Positions 45,335-53,317 of a DNA stretch of 64,000 nt are shown here, piece after piece. The notes below the pieces were generated by a model. It was not told the origin of the DNA. It saw nothing but the letters and a program-made list of their open reading frames with translations, and did no database searches. Origin of the DNA: SAR116 cluster alpha proteobacterium HIMB100 (GTDB lineage Bacteria > Pseudomonadota > Alphaproteobacteria > Puniceispirillales > Puniceispirillaceae). Made by a program: the position numbers and the translations under genes. Position 1 is the stretch's first letter. Every line of letters begins with the position of its first letter. Location: positions 21,336 to 85,335 of the forward strand of contig AFXB01000007.1 in assembly GCA_000238815.2 (NCBI GenBank). The letters run 5' to 3'.

Positions 45335-46309
45335 TCATAAAGCTGCTGTATAGTGATGAAACCGATCTGCACTGATGTTCGAACCACACGCCAGAACACC
45401 AACCTTCTTTCCGCACAGCTCAGCGCGCAAAGGCCCTAACGCTGCACCCAACGACGCTGCACAAGCAGGCTCAACAAATAAATTTAACCGATCGCGCATC
45501 TGCAGCATGGTCTCTGCCATAATCTGATCATCAATCGTGATGACCTCATCAACATGGGCTCTTGCCAGCTCAAAAGACTCTCTCAGGGCTGACGGCGCGC
45601 CTAGGCTGTCTGCAATGGTTTGCACAGACGTCAGGGCTTCTGGGCGGCCAGAAGCAAAGCTTCGGTGCAGGCTGTTTGCGCCCTGCGGTTCAACCCCGAT
45701 AATTTTTGTGTCCGGGCTGACCTGTTTGATCGCTGCCGCCATGCCGGCGATCATACCACCGCCACCAACTGGCAGCACAACAATTTCCAGCTGAGGCGCA
45801 TCTTCAATAAATTCAGCCCCACATGTGGCAGCCCCAAAAGCCATATTCACATCATTAAAAGGGTGCAGGATTTTTCGCCCCTCTTTTATGGCCACCTCGT
45901 CCAGCAGCGCGGCAGCAGCAGCGATATCCTCAGCCAACACGACATCTGCGCTTAAGTCCTGACAGCCCCGAATGCGCAGCGGGTCGGCTGTTTTCGGCAT
46001 AATCACCTTTGCCGACACACCGCAATGTTGTGATGCCCAGGACACAGCCAGCGCATGATTACCGCCACTGAATGTCGCCACACCGGATTTGGCCTGTTCA
46101 GCCTCAAGCCAGTCTACCCCAAGCAATGCACCTCTGGCTTTGAATGACCCTGTATGCTGAAATAGCTCCAGCTTCATGAACAGCTCGCTATCCTCTGGCA
46201 GCAGGGCCGCAATTTTACTTCCCCGCAAGGGCAAAACAGGCGTTCTGATGATCCGCCCTGTCAGGGATTGCCGCACCTCGTCCAGCTGTTGAATGTCAAA
46301 CCCTTGCAT
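45335..46309 (-). CDS. Threonine/serine dehydratase-like PLP enzyme
   Basis: A 324-residue fold-type II PLP enzyme. K57 in HTGSFKARGA forms the Schiff base; FSGGNHALAVSWA is the substrate loop; VLPVGGGGMIAGMAAA binds the phosphate; there is no C-terminal ACT domain, so it is a catabolic threonine dehydratase or serine racemase type, not feedback-controlled IlvA. It deaminates threonine to 2-oxobutyrate or serine to pyruvate. It is followed by arsC. Confidence 0.87.
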   Translation of the reverse strand: MQGFDIQQLDEVRQSLTGRIIRTPVLPLRGSKIAALLPEDSELFMKLELFQHTGSFKARGALLGVDWLEAEQAKSGVATFSGGNHALAVSWASQHCGVSAKVIMPKTADPLRIRGCQDLSADVVLAEDIAAAAALLDEVAIKEGRKILHPFNDVNMAFGAATCGAEFIEDAPQLEIVVLPVGGGGMIAGMAAAIKQVSPDTKIIGVEPQGANSLHRSFASGRPEALTSVQTIADSLGAPSALRESFELARAHVDEVITIDDQIMAETMLQMRDRLNLFVEPACAASLGAALGPLRAELCGKKVGVLACGSNISADRFHHYTAAL

Positions 46310-46330
46310 CTTGAACCCTACTCACTTTTC

Positions 46331-46849
46331 TTAACACAATGACGCGGTCAGCCGCTTATAAGCGTCATCTGTGAACGCCAGCTCCTCATCGTTTTTTATA
46401 TCAAACAAGGATCGGTCAATTTTTGACAGCGCCCCCAGATAGACATGGATGGCTTCAGACGCTGTATCACTGATACAGGTGACGCCATGAATAAAATCAG
46501 CAGCCAGGCTGATCACATCTCCGGGACTGACATCTATTTGCTCTGTTCGTTCTAAACGGCCCTGTTCTGTGCGGGTAAATACGTCATTTCGCTCAATCCC
46601 CCGAAACACACCAATTGTGGCTGACATCAGGTGATTATGCGGGGGCACACTCTGACCAGGCGCAAACCGGCAGAACCAAATCGACACAGTCTCATCTTCA
46701 AATAAAATGACATCATTTTCTTCAAAATCCGGGGTATAGGCTGCGGCCTGCTCGGGATCGGTCACAAAGGCCTGCAACACTGACCTTACAGCCTGTTCAG
46801 CATTTTGTGAGTGAGCAGCTTCAATTATCTTCTGCAGCAAGTCATCCAT
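46331..46849 (-). CDS. Cupin protein, cysteine-dioxygenase-like
   Basis: A 172-residue cupin. The metal motif is SVPPHNHLMSATIGVFRGIE and the second motif ISLAADFIHGVTCISD. The arrangement resembles cysteine dioxygenase-type (CDO_I) thiol dioxygenases, as in predicted metal-dependent enzymes of the double-stranded beta-helix superfamily. ATG 46849 is preferred over frames that start upstream, which lack cupin similarity. It is followed after 21 bp by the threonine dehydratase gene, so it may belong to the same amino-acid operon. Confidence 0.75.
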   Translation of the reverse strand: MDDLLQKIIEAAHSQNAEQAVRSVLQAFVTDPEQAAAYTPDFEENDVILFEDETVSIWFCRFAPGQSVPPHNHLMSATIGVFRGIERNDVFTRTEQGRLERTEQIDVSPGDVISLAADFIHGVTCISDTASEAIHVYLGALSKIDRSLFDIKNDEELAFTDDAYKRLTASLC

Positions 46850-47056
46850 TACCCTTATATCCTCAGCTTTCGCACGAACGCCGCGTTTAAATACTGACCA
46901 AACCTCGCATAGACGGCAAATGACGACAACAGATAGTTTGTCAAAAGCCAGACAAGACAAGACCGCATCAGCATGCTGATCCATTTGTCTTGTTGCTGTC
47001 TGTAAATTTTTCCAGCCACTACAGCCCTGCGGCATGACGCTTGCACCTATGCGCTT

Positions 47057-47254
47057 ATGAAAAATTCAGATGATATATCCCCTCTTGATCCGATTGTGCT
47101 GACTGAACAAGCTATCCAGTGCCTGAGAGAGGGAAATCTGGACGAGGCTGCTCAATATTTAAAAATGGCCAAATCACAAATCACCGACAAATTGGCTTCC
47201 GGACATCCGCAGCCTTTACAGCGGCTTACATCAAAGGACATGATGAAACACTAA
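47057..47254 (+). CDS. Small TPR-like hypothetical protein (65 aa)
   Basis: A 65-residue frame divergent from the cupin gene. One helix pair resembles a TPR hairpin: LTEQAIQCLREGNLDEAAQY followed by LKMAKSQI. No clear ribosome binding site precedes the ATG. It is a plausible small protein without assigned role. Confidence 0.5.
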   Translation: MKNSDDISPLDPIVLTEQAIQCLREGNLDEAAQYLKMAKSQITDKLASGHPQPLQRLTSKDMMKH

Positions 47255-47435
47255 TCCGCAATAAACTGCAAAATCCAGATGAACACTGGTGCCATGTGGC
47301 CTGTATAATGCAGATATTATCTTGCAGAACAGCCATTGATCTCAGAATATTTTCACCTCACAGACGCCATATCGTGAAACAGATTCATTTTTTGTTCAGA
47401 TTGTGCTGTCAATCCTGTCACTCTGTGACCAGTAA

Positions 47436-47700
47436 GCTTGGGGAGACAAGCAATATGCGAAAACAGGGGATACGTTGCCTCCTGTGCACAGCTCCTTTCC
47501 TTGAGGCCGTGCCTCCCCGTCTTACCCTATAGCGCTGTGTTCTTCGTTTGACTCGTTTAGGGGGGAAGACGACACAGCCCCGGGCGAGACCGACGTGAAT
47601 GGCTTTTTGACCGCGTGAGCAACAAACGTGGCGCCGAAACTTGGACATTCATGACGGTCTCGCTCTTATTTCCGGCTGGTCTCCAGCGAGATTTTTGCGG
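47436..47700 (+). ncRNA. Structured RNA / leader with mutually exclusive hairpins
   Basis: The 525-bp gap between 47254 and 47780 has no convincing ORF but a chain of stems. GCTTG...CAAGC lies at 47436-47451 and GAGGC-cgt-GCCTC near 47503. GCTGTGTTCTTC at 47534-47545 pairs with 47565-47578 (two-base bulge). GCGAGACCG at 47584-47592 pairs perfectly with CGGTCTCGC at 47655-47663. That second strand can instead pair downstream: TCTCG at 47658-47662 with CGAGA at 47687-47691, enclosing GCTGG-TCT-CCAG and followed by five T. This is the logic of an attenuator or riboswitch, or of a discrete RNA with its terminator. I could not place it in a known RNA family. Confidence 0.5.
47658..47696 (+). terminator. 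Terminator arm of the putative RNA switch
   Basis: TCTCG (47658-47662) and CGAGA (47687-47691) close an extended hairpin with an inner GCTGG-TCT-CCAGC stem (47675-47687), followed by T5 at 47692-47696. It competes with the upstream 9-bp pairing. Confidence 0.5.
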
Positions 47701-47741
47701 CGTTCCCGACAGAAACTGCAGATAAATGTTAAACCTTCGCC

Positions 47742-47779
47742 TGTTTTGTGCCGTAGACATTATGTGAAGGGACAAAACA
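47742..47779 (+). promoter_or_regulatory. Stem around the ribosome binding site of the 42-aa gene
   Basis: TGTTTTGT at 47742-47749 pairs with ACAAAACA at 47772-47779, directly before ATG 47780; the ribosome binding site AAGGG lies in the loop. The weak AT-rich stem could tune translation start. Confidence 0.4.
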
Positions 47780-47908
47780 ATGGAAACACATTTTCAGCAG
47801 CTTCCGGCAAGCAAATATAAACCGCGCACAAAGCCAAACGCGAAATGGGTTGAGCTGATCTTACATGCTCTCACAAAAATACGGCAGAAAACAAGCAGCC
47901 CGTCTTAA
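47780..47908 (+). CDS. Small basic protein (42 aa)
   Basis: A 42-residue frame with AAGGG 8 nt before ATG 47780. The product is basic (KYKPRTKPNAKW, KIRQKTSS) with a short amphipathic helix (WVELILHALTKIR). It lies 84 bp past the terminator of the structured leader, so it would be the gene that leader controls. No family is recognised. Confidence 0.55.
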   Translation: METHFQQLPASKYKPRTKPNAKWVELILHALTKIRQKTSSPS

Positions 47909-47941
47909 TCCCGCGGATCCAGCGCTGAGCCGGTATTCCGG

Positions 47942-48742
47942 TTACTGGCATACCTCATTGATATGGGCCTGTGTCAGCTCCGCCAGTGCGGCCATAAATT
48001 CCTCACAATAGCCTTTGTCACTGGCCGCATGATGCGCCGAGGCAAATCCACCGGAATCATTGTCAAAATACATCCCTGACGCAGACGCAAATTCCTCCTC
48101 AATTGCCGCCCTTACCAGAATGTCTGCCCCGATGTTCAGGTCTTTTCCGTCTATCCCAAAGCCTTCTTTTACCATCTTTGTGGCCAGCAGGGATCCAGGA
48201 TTAATCGCTATAAATGCAGGGCCATTTGGGTGTTCACGCGCCGCCTCAGCAGACCAGAGTGTAATGGCAAGCTTGCTCTGCGCATAAGCGGCCATATCGT
48301 CCATCGGCACAAAAGCCCTCATCGCAGCAATATCTATAGGGGCCTGAGCTGCAGATGATAAATTCAGCACCCGTCCCGTCTCCGGAATAACAGCCAACAG
48401 ACTGCGCATCAGGATATAAGGGGCAAGCGTGTTCACATCAAACCGCACATCCCTGCCCGCTGCTGTCCTTGTTTGTTTAGTTTTCAGAATGCCTGCATTA
48501 TTGATCAGCACATCCACACGTTCATGCGCCGCCAAAACCGCCCGCGCCATCTGAACAACAGCGCCCATATCTCTGAAATCTGCTTCATAGGTTAACGCGC
48601 CACCCAGCTGTTCTGATATTTGTGCAAGTTTTGCCTGATTGCGTCCGTGGATCAGAAGCTGATGCCCCTGTTCAGCCAGCTTTTTTGCGGCCAGAAGCCC
48701 GATCCCGTCTGTCGCGCCAGTGATGAGTATTGTTTTTTTCAT
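47942..48742 (-). CDS. Short-chain dehydrogenase/reductase
   Basis: A 266-residue SDR. The cofactor motif is LITGATDGIGLLAAKKLAEQ (TGxxxGIG); NNAG is present as LINNAGIL; the catalytic YxxxK is AAYAQSKLAITLW. Overall layout resembles the retinol dehydrogenase/WW-domain oxidoreductase branch. Start 48742 has AAAGGAC upstream. It follows the LLM oxidoreductase by 10 bp and is probably in its operon. Confidence 0.87.
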   Translation of the reverse strand: MKKTILITGATDGIGLLAAKKLAEQGHQLLIHGRNQAKLAQISEQLGGALTYEADFRDMGAVVQMARAVLAAHERVDVLINNAGILKTKQTRTAAGRDVRFDVNTLAPYILMRSLLAVIPETGRVLNLSSAAQAPIDIAAMRAFVPMDDMAAYAQSKLAITLWSAEAAREHPNGPAFIAINPGSLLATKMVKEGFGIDGKDLNIGADILVRAAIEEEFASASGMYFDNDSGGFASAHHAASDKGYCEEFMAALAELTQAHINEVCQ

Positions 48743-48752
48743 TTGCAGTCCT

Positions 48753-49715
48753 TTATATGCTGAACGCTGGCAGCACATCGCTGGCCAGCTTTTCCATAGT
48801 CTGGCCAATATCGGCCTGATTAAATCTTAAATTCAGCGCAACATGGTTAATGCCAAGCGCCTGCAGGTCATCAAGATAGGCCTTTAAATAATTTATACCT
48901 GAGGAAAACCCAAGGTGAATAGGGCTTGGCGGCGCATCATTTTGCGCAACCAGATCAATATATAAGGACTGCAATACAGGCTTGTTTACTGCGCCGAACC
49001 GTTCAATACGACGGCGATAATCAGCAACCAGCCGGCCCTGAACTGCCGCATTGCGCGGATAGGTCATCCACCCATCACCATTTTGCGCCACCCATTCAGG
49101 CGTTTGTTGGGCCCCGCCAGTAATCATCAACGGAAGCCGCGGACCAACTGGTTTCGGCAGCATATCAGCACCACCAGACAAATGACCGTGAGCAAAGTTA
49201 GCCTGCGGATAGGCTGTGCCCATCGCCCGGATATAATCAATGCTGTCTTGAAATCTCTGGCCGCGGCTGTCGAAATCACAGCCCATCAGGGGATATTCTT
49301 CTGGCCTGTCCCCTGAAGCAACACCCAACAAAAGACGCCCCCCAGACAGCGCATCTACAGAGGCTGCAGCCTTGGCAATATGAGCAGGATGACGAAGCGG
49401 CAAAATCACCGAAGCAATGCCAAGCGCGATATCCTGTGTAACAGCCGATAACACACCCAGATAAACAAAGGGGTCATACATCTGTCCTATATCCCCAAAT
49501 GCAGGCACGTTAAACGGTATATCCCGCAACCATATAGCTGAAAAACCTAGCCTGTCGGCCAGTTTGATCTGTTCGATATGCTGCTCTGAAGACGGCACAG
49601 GGTTGTGTCTGTTTGCCTCTAAAGGAGCGACCAGACCGATGCTCAGCTTGTCCAGCTGAAAGGTCTTATTATAGGCCCGGTTCAATGAAGGAAAAGCGTT
49701 TGCATGAGCGTCCAA
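48753..49715 (-). CDS. LLM class flavin-dependent oxidoreductase
   Basis: A 320-residue luciferase-like monooxygenase. The TIM-barrel blocks are LSIGLVAPLEANRH, GFSAIWLRDIPF, ALGIASVILPLRHPAHIAKA and LSGGRLLLGVASGDRPEEY. FMNH2/F420-type oxidation of an unknown substrate is expected. The start codon is TTG at 49715 without a strong ribosome binding site; no later Met fits, so it is uncertain by a few residues. Confidence 0.85.
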   Translation of the reverse strand: MDAHANAFPSLNRAYNKTFQLDKLSIGLVAPLEANRHNPVPSSEQHIEQIKLADRLGFSAIWLRDIPFNVPAFGDIGQMYDPFVYLGVLSAVTQDIALGIASVILPLRHPAHIAKAAASVDALSGGRLLLGVASGDRPEEYPLMGCDFDSRGQRFQDSIDYIRAMGTAYPQANFAHGHLSGGADMLPKPVGPRLPLMITGGAQQTPEWVAQNGDGWMTYPRNAAVQGRLVADYRRRIERFGAVNKPVLQSLYIDLVAQNDAPPSPIHLGFSSGINYLKAYLDDLQALGINHVALNLRFNQADIGQTMEKLASDVLPAFSI

Positions 49716-49891
49716 AATTTTGTCTTCATCCCAAGTAAAGATAAGCTATGATGAACCTGCACCGCCTGACGGCCTGACAGCCTCACCGCGGCCACCCTAC
49801 CGCCAAGACAAGAATCAGGCCAGCTCTGTTTTTTGCTTTTGTTCAGCTTGCCAAAATAAACCAGCCCTGCACCGGCAAGGGCAAGACACTA

Positions 49892-50230
49892 TCAGCACTG
49901 CGGCGCCAGTTCATAAATATAGGCATCTGCCACTGCGCCGTCAGCCAGACAGACTTGTGTGATAACACGTCGATAATCTGCTCCTTCAAGCTCATCAAGC
50001 AGGGCCAATATTGCTTTTATATCTTCAGATATAAACAGACTGCCCTTTACTTCTGTTCCGTTTGGATGCAGCCGGATACCCGGAAAACCATGCTCTGCCC
50101 CCCAGCCTTGATTTTCTAAATGGCCCAAAACATGGCCTTTTTCCCAGCAGCCTTCAAAATCATCAAAATACCGGGCGTTAACCTCTCCTGGCTGAAGCGT
50201 TCCGTAAACAAAAACAGCTTTACACCTCAT
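49892..50230 (-). CDS. Gamma-glutamylcyclotransferase-like (AIG2) protein
   Basis: A 112-residue AIG2/GGCT-fold protein: FVYGTLQPGEVN is the substrate loop and LDELEGADYRR holds the catalytic Glu. Members release 5-oxoproline from gamma-glutamyl compounds, though many small AIG2-like proteins are uncharacterised. AGGAG precedes the ATG. Confidence 0.82.
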   Translation of the reverse strand: MRCKAVFVYGTLQPGEVNARYFDDFEGCWEKGHVLGHLENQGWGAEHGFPGIRLHPNGTEVKGSLFISEDIKAILALLDELEGADYRRVITQVCLADGAVADAYIYELAPQC

Positions 50231-50330
50231 AACTCCTCTCTGCTTTGTTTAACATGGGTCAAAAGGACTGTGGGTAAGTTTCGCATCATAAAGAACCATA
50301 AAAAAACTGGTGCACCAAATTATATCCTTA

Positions 50331-50339
50331 CCCCCCCCC
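50331..50339. repeat. C9 homopolymer
   Basis: Nine consecutive C lie about 88 bp before the start of the alginate-lyase-like gene. Such runs slip easily in replication and in sequencing. Confidence 0.6.
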
Positions 50340-50426
50340 GACAATTCATAAAACCACCTTTTCTGTAATTGACGAACCATTAAATCCTGAGAATTATGGA
50401 AGAGACTAAAAAAGCAGGGGGTTTTG

Positions 50427-51791
50427 ATGAGCGTATCTTTTATGGTTCAGGTTGGTGTTTGTCTTGCCCTGTTCACCTTAATGCCCATTCATCTTAACGC
50501 TGCTGAACATAATGACCGGCAGGCCCGTACACCGATAAAAATGGAGCCCAGCCCTATCGATGCTCTGCGTCTGCCCCCATCATGGCCTTTCAGCACATCA
50601 AATCAGCTTCTGGATGATAACAGGAATGAGCTGTCTATCAGACTGAAAGATGATTTATTCTTAAGCAAAGGCCAGCCGGATCAATGTAAACGCAGCGGAG
50701 AATATACAAAAAGCATTTCTGCGCTTGCAAATTGCCTTGAAACTGCTGGCCTGGCCTTTCTGGAAACGGGCCAGTTGTCTCATCTTGAACCCACATTGCT
50801 CAATTTGGCCAAAAACAACCCTCTTATCTATACAAACACCCCGAATGACTTTTCACCAGATCGGTATAAAGCCCGTTCTGTGCTGACGGTATATGGCGCT
50901 TTTTACGCATTTTATTATGACCGCTTTGAATTTACTGACGCCGACAGAAAAGCGGTTGACCAATATTTCGAAACCCAGCTGCAATATCTGAATATGGATG
51001 ATGTTGGTCAGCGCAACGAACAGGTCTTTTGCAACCCCAGGAATCATGCAAATATTGGGATAAACAAAACAGGTCGGGCGGACATCAATACCTGTGAATC
51101 TAACAGATGGAAAGCCACGATTGCGCAACTTCTTCTTGGCATCCGGCTTCAGAATGAAACCCTTTTCCGTCGTGGGATTTACAATACGCGGTTCATGCTG
51201 TTGGCTTTTGATGAGAAAGGCATTTTCGTGCCGTGGGCAACCAGAGGAGCACTTGCCCTTCACTACTCAAATGAAGTCCCGCGATTTCTGGGAAAGCTAA
51301 CCGAGATCTATCATGCAATCGGATATGACTTTTTAGCGCATACGCTCGAAAATGGTCTGAAGGTCCATCAGTTGTTTGACCTGTATTTCAAGGTGTTTAA
51401 CGATAAATCAATTTTAGATAAATACGCCAAACGTCAATATGCGCAAAAAGGGGAAAATTACGGTGAATATCTGGACCGCTCTACAGCAGAAGAGCTGAAG
51501 AAATGGCGGTTAACAAAATCAGCCTTTGCCAGAGAAAGCATGCGCTATATCGAAACCTATCGTCCAGACCTTCACAGCCTTGTGGACTGTAATTTTAATC
51601 CGCGCCAAACCAATGGTGAGCCAAACAGGCTGGTCACAAGCTTTTCCATTATTGATCCATATGAGTTCTACCTTTCAAATTTTGGTGATGACACAACAGA
51701 AGCTGAGTTTTGCCAGACAAAACGAAGAGAAACGATAACAGAGCGGGAAACATCCTATCAGCGATTTTATAAGCTGCAAAACGGTCTGTAG
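50427..51791 (+). CDS. Secreted alginate-lyase-like protein, ends in TAG with in-frame continuation
   Basis: A 454-residue exported protein: signal peptide VQVGVCLALFTLMPIHLNAA, then an alpha-helical fold resembling the alginate lyase (alpha/alpha toroid, PL5-like) family, with the NPRNHAN block in place of NNH-type catalytic residues, WATRGALALHYSN and YDFLAHTLENGLKVHQLFDL. AGGGGG lies 5 nt before ATG 50427, chosen over TTG 50424. The TAG at 51789 is followed in the same frame by 312 sense codons to 52727, so the gene may once have been, or still be, one longer protein. The lyase call is moderate. Confidence 0.65.
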   Translation: MSVSFMVQVGVCLALFTLMPIHLNAAEHNDRQARTPIKMEPSPIDALRLPPSWPFSTSNQLLDDNRNELSIRLKDDLFLSKGQPDQCKRSGEYTKSISALANCLETAGLAFLETGQLSHLEPTLLNLAKNNPLIYTNTPNDFSPDRYKARSVLTVYGAFYAFYYDRFEFTDADRKAVDQYFETQLQYLNMDDVGQRNEQVFCNPRNHANIGINKTGRADINTCESNRWKATIAQLLLGIRLQNETLFRRGIYNTRFMLLAFDEKGIFVPWATRGALALHYSNEVPRFLGKLTEIYHAIGYDFLAHTLENGLKVHQLFDLYFKVFNDKSILDKYAKRQYAQKGENYGEYLDRSTAEELKKWRLTKSAFARESMRYIETYRPDLHSLVDCNFNPRQTNGEPNRLVTSFSIIDPYEFYLSNFGDDTTEAEFCQTKRRETITERETSYQRFYKLQNGL

Positions 51792-51932
51792 TCACTGAAA
51801 GACAGTGAAAACACCTTCCGTCTCGCCTCTGATCCCGCAACAGCAGAATTCACCGCCCCTGTTAAAAACCGCGCTTTTATACAGATTAAATCACGAGATA
51901 CTGAACTGTCTTCTGCTGCAGAATTCATTGAA

Positions 51933-52727
51933 GTGACGCCGAGCAGGACAAGCATCAGATGGTTTATCGGACAAGGTGCTGAACAGCCTTTTGCACAATT
52001 GCAGGCCAAATCAAACGAGGCAGGGCGGACATGTGGATATCTGCATCGCCGAATGTGGGGAAATGACTGGAATATGCTGCCGATCCTGGTGCAAACCGAC
52101 AATGATTATGATTTAGATTATCAAATTTGCTTTCACGAACATCTTCTGGATAACCTGGAGAGTGAACAGCTGAATATCTATCAGATGCTCATTGCATCTG
52201 CACAACAGGTGGCCAATGAATTGTCACGCAATTACCCTGCTTATGCAGAGCTTTATGAACGGACAAATGACGGCTGGAAACTCCAGGGCGCACAAGGCGC
52301 AGTGAAGATTGATTTTTTCAAAAAAGACGCGGGCCAGCCCAGTCAAAAGGGCCAAATTGCCAAAGGATTTTTAAAGGTGAAAATTGACGGGAAAATCATC
52401 GAAGAAGGGGTCGAATTCTTTCAATTTACCACAGATGACAGCACATCGCTTGAACAAGCGATGGTCTGGGGGATTTGGGAGGATGCAATTCCGCCCTTAG
52501 ACCAATTTAACGCTATAAATAAAAGAATTGAAGAAACCTGCGGCATTCACTTCTCAATGCCCAATGATGTGTTGGTATTTGTCATTCAGACAAGTAATGA
52601 TGACACATTATCCAGACAGCATTGTTTTCTGCAGGAATATGTCACTCAATCAAATTCAGATATTGCTGTTCTCTACCGGAAACTGCTTGGCGCAGCCCCC
52701 GAAATATTTACACGCGTAGTGGAATAG
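51933..52727 (+). CDS. In-frame continuation of the alginate-lyase-like ORF past TAG
   Basis: This frame is open from 51792 right after the TAG of the previous gene and in phase with it. From 51792 to the first permitted start (GTG 51933) the 47 codons look coding (DSENTFRLASDPATAEF). No ribosome binding site precedes the GTG. The 264 residues from there form a soluble alpha/beta protein with WNMLPILVQTDNDYDLDYQI and FLKVKIDGKIIEEGVEFFQF; I do not recognise it. It is either the C-terminal half of a split gene, a read-through product, or a pseudogene part. Confidence 0.5.
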   Translation: MTPSRTSIRWFIGQGAEQPFAQLQAKSNEAGRTCGYLHRRMWGNDWNMLPILVQTDNDYDLDYQICFHEHLLDNLESEQLNIYQMLIASAQQVANELSRNYPAYAELYERTNDGWKLQGAQGAVKIDFFKKDAGQPSQKGQIAKGFLKVKIDGKIIEEGVEFFQFTTDDSTSLEQAMVWGIWEDAIPPLDQFNAINKRIEETCGIHFSMPNDVLVFVIQTSNDDTLSRQHCFLQEYVTQSNSDIAVLYRKLLGAAPEIFTRVVE

Positions 52728-52770
52728 CGCGAAGGGCGTGAGCGGGGTTAAAGCTGATGATGAGCCAGAA

Positions 52771-52846
52771 AATGGCGACTCTGGGAGGACTCGAACCCCC
52801 AACCTGCTGATTAGAAGTCAGCTGCTCTATCCAGTTGAGCTACGGA
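52771..52846 (-). repeat. Left attachment repeat: degenerate tRNA-Arg copy
   Basis: These 76 bp repeat 61389-61464 with one change. On the minus strand it reads as tRNA-Arg(TCT) but lacks the first GGC of the acceptor stem, and a G-to-A change breaks a further pair, so it should not fold into a working tRNA. It is the displaced end of the integration site. Confidence 0.85.
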
Positions 52847-52882
52847 TGAAATTGTTTTCATTGCCTTTTTTTCTGAGCAACA

Positions 52883-52937
52883 CACCGCGTTTTTACTTGT
52901 TTCATACTTTTAGTGTGACACAGCTGTGACAGAAATC
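52883..52937 (+). repeat. Boundary-type repeat, left copy
   Basis: The segment after the left attachment repeat contains GTGTGACACAGCTGTGACAG followed by AAAT, close to copies at 57837-57891 and about 61325-61353. Its position next to an att site in two of three cases suggests integrase arm-binding sites. Confidence 0.6.
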
Positions 52938-53120
52938 AATTACATATCCAGACGCTGATAACGAGAAAAATCTCCTCGCCGCCAAGGGGTATACTGACAA
53001 CACGCAGCTGATATTTGGCAAAAAAGCATAAATCTGGTACCATTTATTCGACGTACATACAATATATAGTAAATATGCCTGGTTCGCCACTAGCCCAGGC
53101 TCAACAAAAAAGGCAAAGAC

Positions 53121-53267
53121 ATGACCAATAGATATTTAAGCGATGCAGCAAGTTTGCAACTTCTTTCAAGTTACAAAACCAGACGACAAAAAAGACGAAC
53201 AGTAGTGAATCAAACTATACTGTTCACATTCGCAGTCTTGGTGGTTCTTAGTTATATTGCCGTATAA
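53121..53267 (+). CDS. Small membrane protein (48 aa)
   Basis: A 48-residue frame with AAAGGC 6 nt before ATG 53121. A basic stretch (KTRRQKRRTVVNQ) precedes a single C-terminal membrane helix (TILFTFAVLVVLSYIAV), so the N-terminus should be in the cytoplasm. It lies alone near the left end of the island. No family is recognised. Confidence 0.6.
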   Translation: MTNRYLSDAASLQLLSSYKTRRQKRRTVVNQTILFTFAVLVVLSYIAV

Positions 53268-53317
53268 ACCAGCTCTTGAATGACGATGAAGTTGTTTGTA
53301 TCCAAAAAGCTTTCTCA

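Noticed and set aside
47436..47700. tmRNA, RNase P RNA, SRP RNA or 6S RNA
   Set aside because: No tag reading frame or T-arm, no GGAAGCAG-type SRP loop and no RNase P core were found; a 6S-like rod could not be built by eye, though 6S is not fully excluded.
51933..52727. Independent gene starting at GTG 51933
   Set aside because: No ribosome binding site, and the coding look continues in frame upstream to the TAG at 51789.
52775..52849. Second functional tRNA-Arg
   Set aside because: The first three acceptor bases are lost and another acceptor pair is broken; it fits a displaced att copy.
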